Shown here piece by piece: positions 34,409-34,589 of a stretch of DNA of 34,589 bases. Numbering within the stretch: the first letter of the stretch is position 1; every line of letters begins with the position of its first letter. The notes under the pieces are model-generated. The model made no database searches. It was not told the DNA's origin and saw nothing but the letters and a program-made list of their open reading frames with translations. The position numbers and the translations under genes are program-made. The stretch is from Anaerolineales bacterium (GTDB lineage: Bacteria; Chloroflexota; Anaerolineae; Anaerolineales; UBA11858), in the NCBI GenBank assembly GCA_016785015.1, contig JADHTJ010000034.1:1-34589 (forward strand). The letters run 5' to 3'.

Positions 34409-34422
34409 AAATGCCACCGCAC
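34377..34422 (+). promoter_or_regulatory. 12-bp hairpin overlapping the leader-peptide ORF
   Basis: GTGCGGTGGCAT (34377-34388) pairs perfectly with ATGCCACCGCAC (34411-34422). Between them CTAAC (34394-34398) pairs with GTTAG (34404-34408). No T-run follows directly; the terminator proper comes 2 nt later. Confidence 0.7.
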
Positions 34423-34423
34423 G

Positions 34424-34450
34424 CAAACCCCCACATATGGGGGTTTGTTT
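34424..34450 (+). terminator. Intrinsic terminator of the compact unit
   Basis: CAAACCCCC (34424-34432) pairs with GGGGGTTTG (34439-34447) around ACATAT, followed by TTTCC. The T-run is short, so read-through into the next gene is conceivable. Confidence 0.65.
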
Positions 34451-34463
34451 CCATTGCTGTCTT

Positions 34464-34501
34464 GATAGTACACAATTAAACGAGTACAATTGTGTACTAT
34501 C
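34464..34501. promoter_or_regulatory. Perfect 14-bp inverted repeat before the last gene
   Basis: GATAGTACACAATT (34464-34477) and AATTGTGTACTATC (34488-34501) are exact complements separated by 10 nt, and the 3' half also contains GTACAATTGTGTAC. It ends 23 nt before the ATG at 34525. It could be an operator for the gene that follows or, followed by ATTTTAAG, a second terminator. Confidence 0.6.
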
Positions 34502-34524
34502 ATTTTAAGACAAGAGGCAAGCAG

Positions 34525-34589
34525 ATGGCAAAGCAACCCCGGCACCGACCCTACCGGAAGTTTGAGAATGCAAAGCGGATGATCCTGGA
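34525..34589 (+). CDS. Unknown protein, N-terminal fragment (cut by window edge)
   Basis: An open frame runs from ATG at 34525 to the window end, encoding MAKQPRHRPYRKFENAKRMI and continuing. The start is basic (Lys, Arg, His), which fits a DNA- or RNA-binding protein, but 21 residues do not permit a family call. GAGGCAAG lies upstream as a moderate ribosome binding site. The inverted repeat just before it would suit autoregulation. Confidence 0.5.
   Translation, partial: MAKQPRHRPYRKFENAKRMIL

Larger units (their letters stand above)
34290..34450 (+). ncRNA. Candidate short structured RNA or attenuator leader
   Basis: From the predicted start near 34290 to the terminator at about 34450, a transcript of roughly 160 nt would carry four parts: a 5' hairpin (34295-34313), a full-length Shine-Dalgarno AAAGGAGGTGAT (34334-34345), an 18-codon ORF (34352-34408) and a 12-bp hairpin (34377-34388 with 34411-34422) that contains an inner CTAAC/GTTAG stem. 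The long hairpin overlaps the second half of the ORF, so translation would open it. This is the layout of a leader-peptide attenuator or of a small RNA able to load ribosomes strongly. I do not recognise the family. Confidence 0.5.

Overview
The window is a continuous stretch of bacterial chromosome with moderate GC and dense coding on both strands. I infer a member of the Chloroflexota, probably class Anaerolineae. The grounds are the character of the ribosomal and RNA polymerase genes, lipoproteins with TQxAL-type repeats and Thr/Pro linkers, a DUF3467 plus translin-family gene pair, and an SDR-type threonine dehydrogenase. No rRNA gene is present to prove the placement.

Layout. (1) 1-7516, minus strand: rpoB, then the str operon rpsL-rpsG-fusA-tuf (tuf cut by the window edge). 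rpoC is absent between rpoB and rpsL, and rplJ/rplL are absent upstream. rpoB has a clear sigma70-type promoter and a structured leader. The str operon has its own promoter, which overlaps the rpoB stop codon. (2) 7554-9299, plus strand: era and a YhhN/lysoplasmalogenase-family membrane protein. (3) 9402-11728, minus strand: an ECF sigma factor, a zinc-finger anti-sigma factor and a bactofilin-like beta-repeat membrane protein, behind a promoter resembling TGAAAC-N16-CGTA. (4) 11742-13840, minus strand: a beta-hydroxyacid dehydrogenase and an SDR-type L-threonine dehydrogenase. (5) 14044-18001, plus strand: purA, a lipoprotein and an SLC13-type transporter with two RCK_C domains. (6) 18040-20126: palindromic repeats flanking a DNA methyltransferase and a PD-(D/E)XK-like protein, a candidate restriction-modification pair. 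(7) 20184-25707, plus strand: a genome-maintenance run of ssb (with a structured leader), DUF3467, a translin-family protein, a Cas4-like nuclease split over two membrane-anchored genes, nadK, a zinc-finger membrane protein and recN. (8) 25812-30941, plus strand: a class A penicillin-binding protein whose catalytic motifs are nearly all lost, then a squalene/phytoene synthase family protein and a geranylgeranyl-reductase family flavoprotein. (9) 31076-34104: two convergent lipoproteins, one of them an HtrA-like protease with a C-terminal lectin-like domain. (10) 34255-34589: a compact promoter, Shine-Dalgarno, 18-codon ORF, hairpin and terminator unit, then a perfect 14-bp inverted repeat just before a gene cut by the window edge.

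Most striking: the non-catalytic class A PBP, the compact unit at 34255-34450 with a full-length Shine-Dalgarno sequence, the split membrane Cas4-like nuclease, the bacterial translin homologue, the uncoupling of rpoB from rpoC with a roughly 135-residue insertion in RpoB, and the structured leaders of rpoB and ssb. All functional statements come from motif reading; no database search was run.
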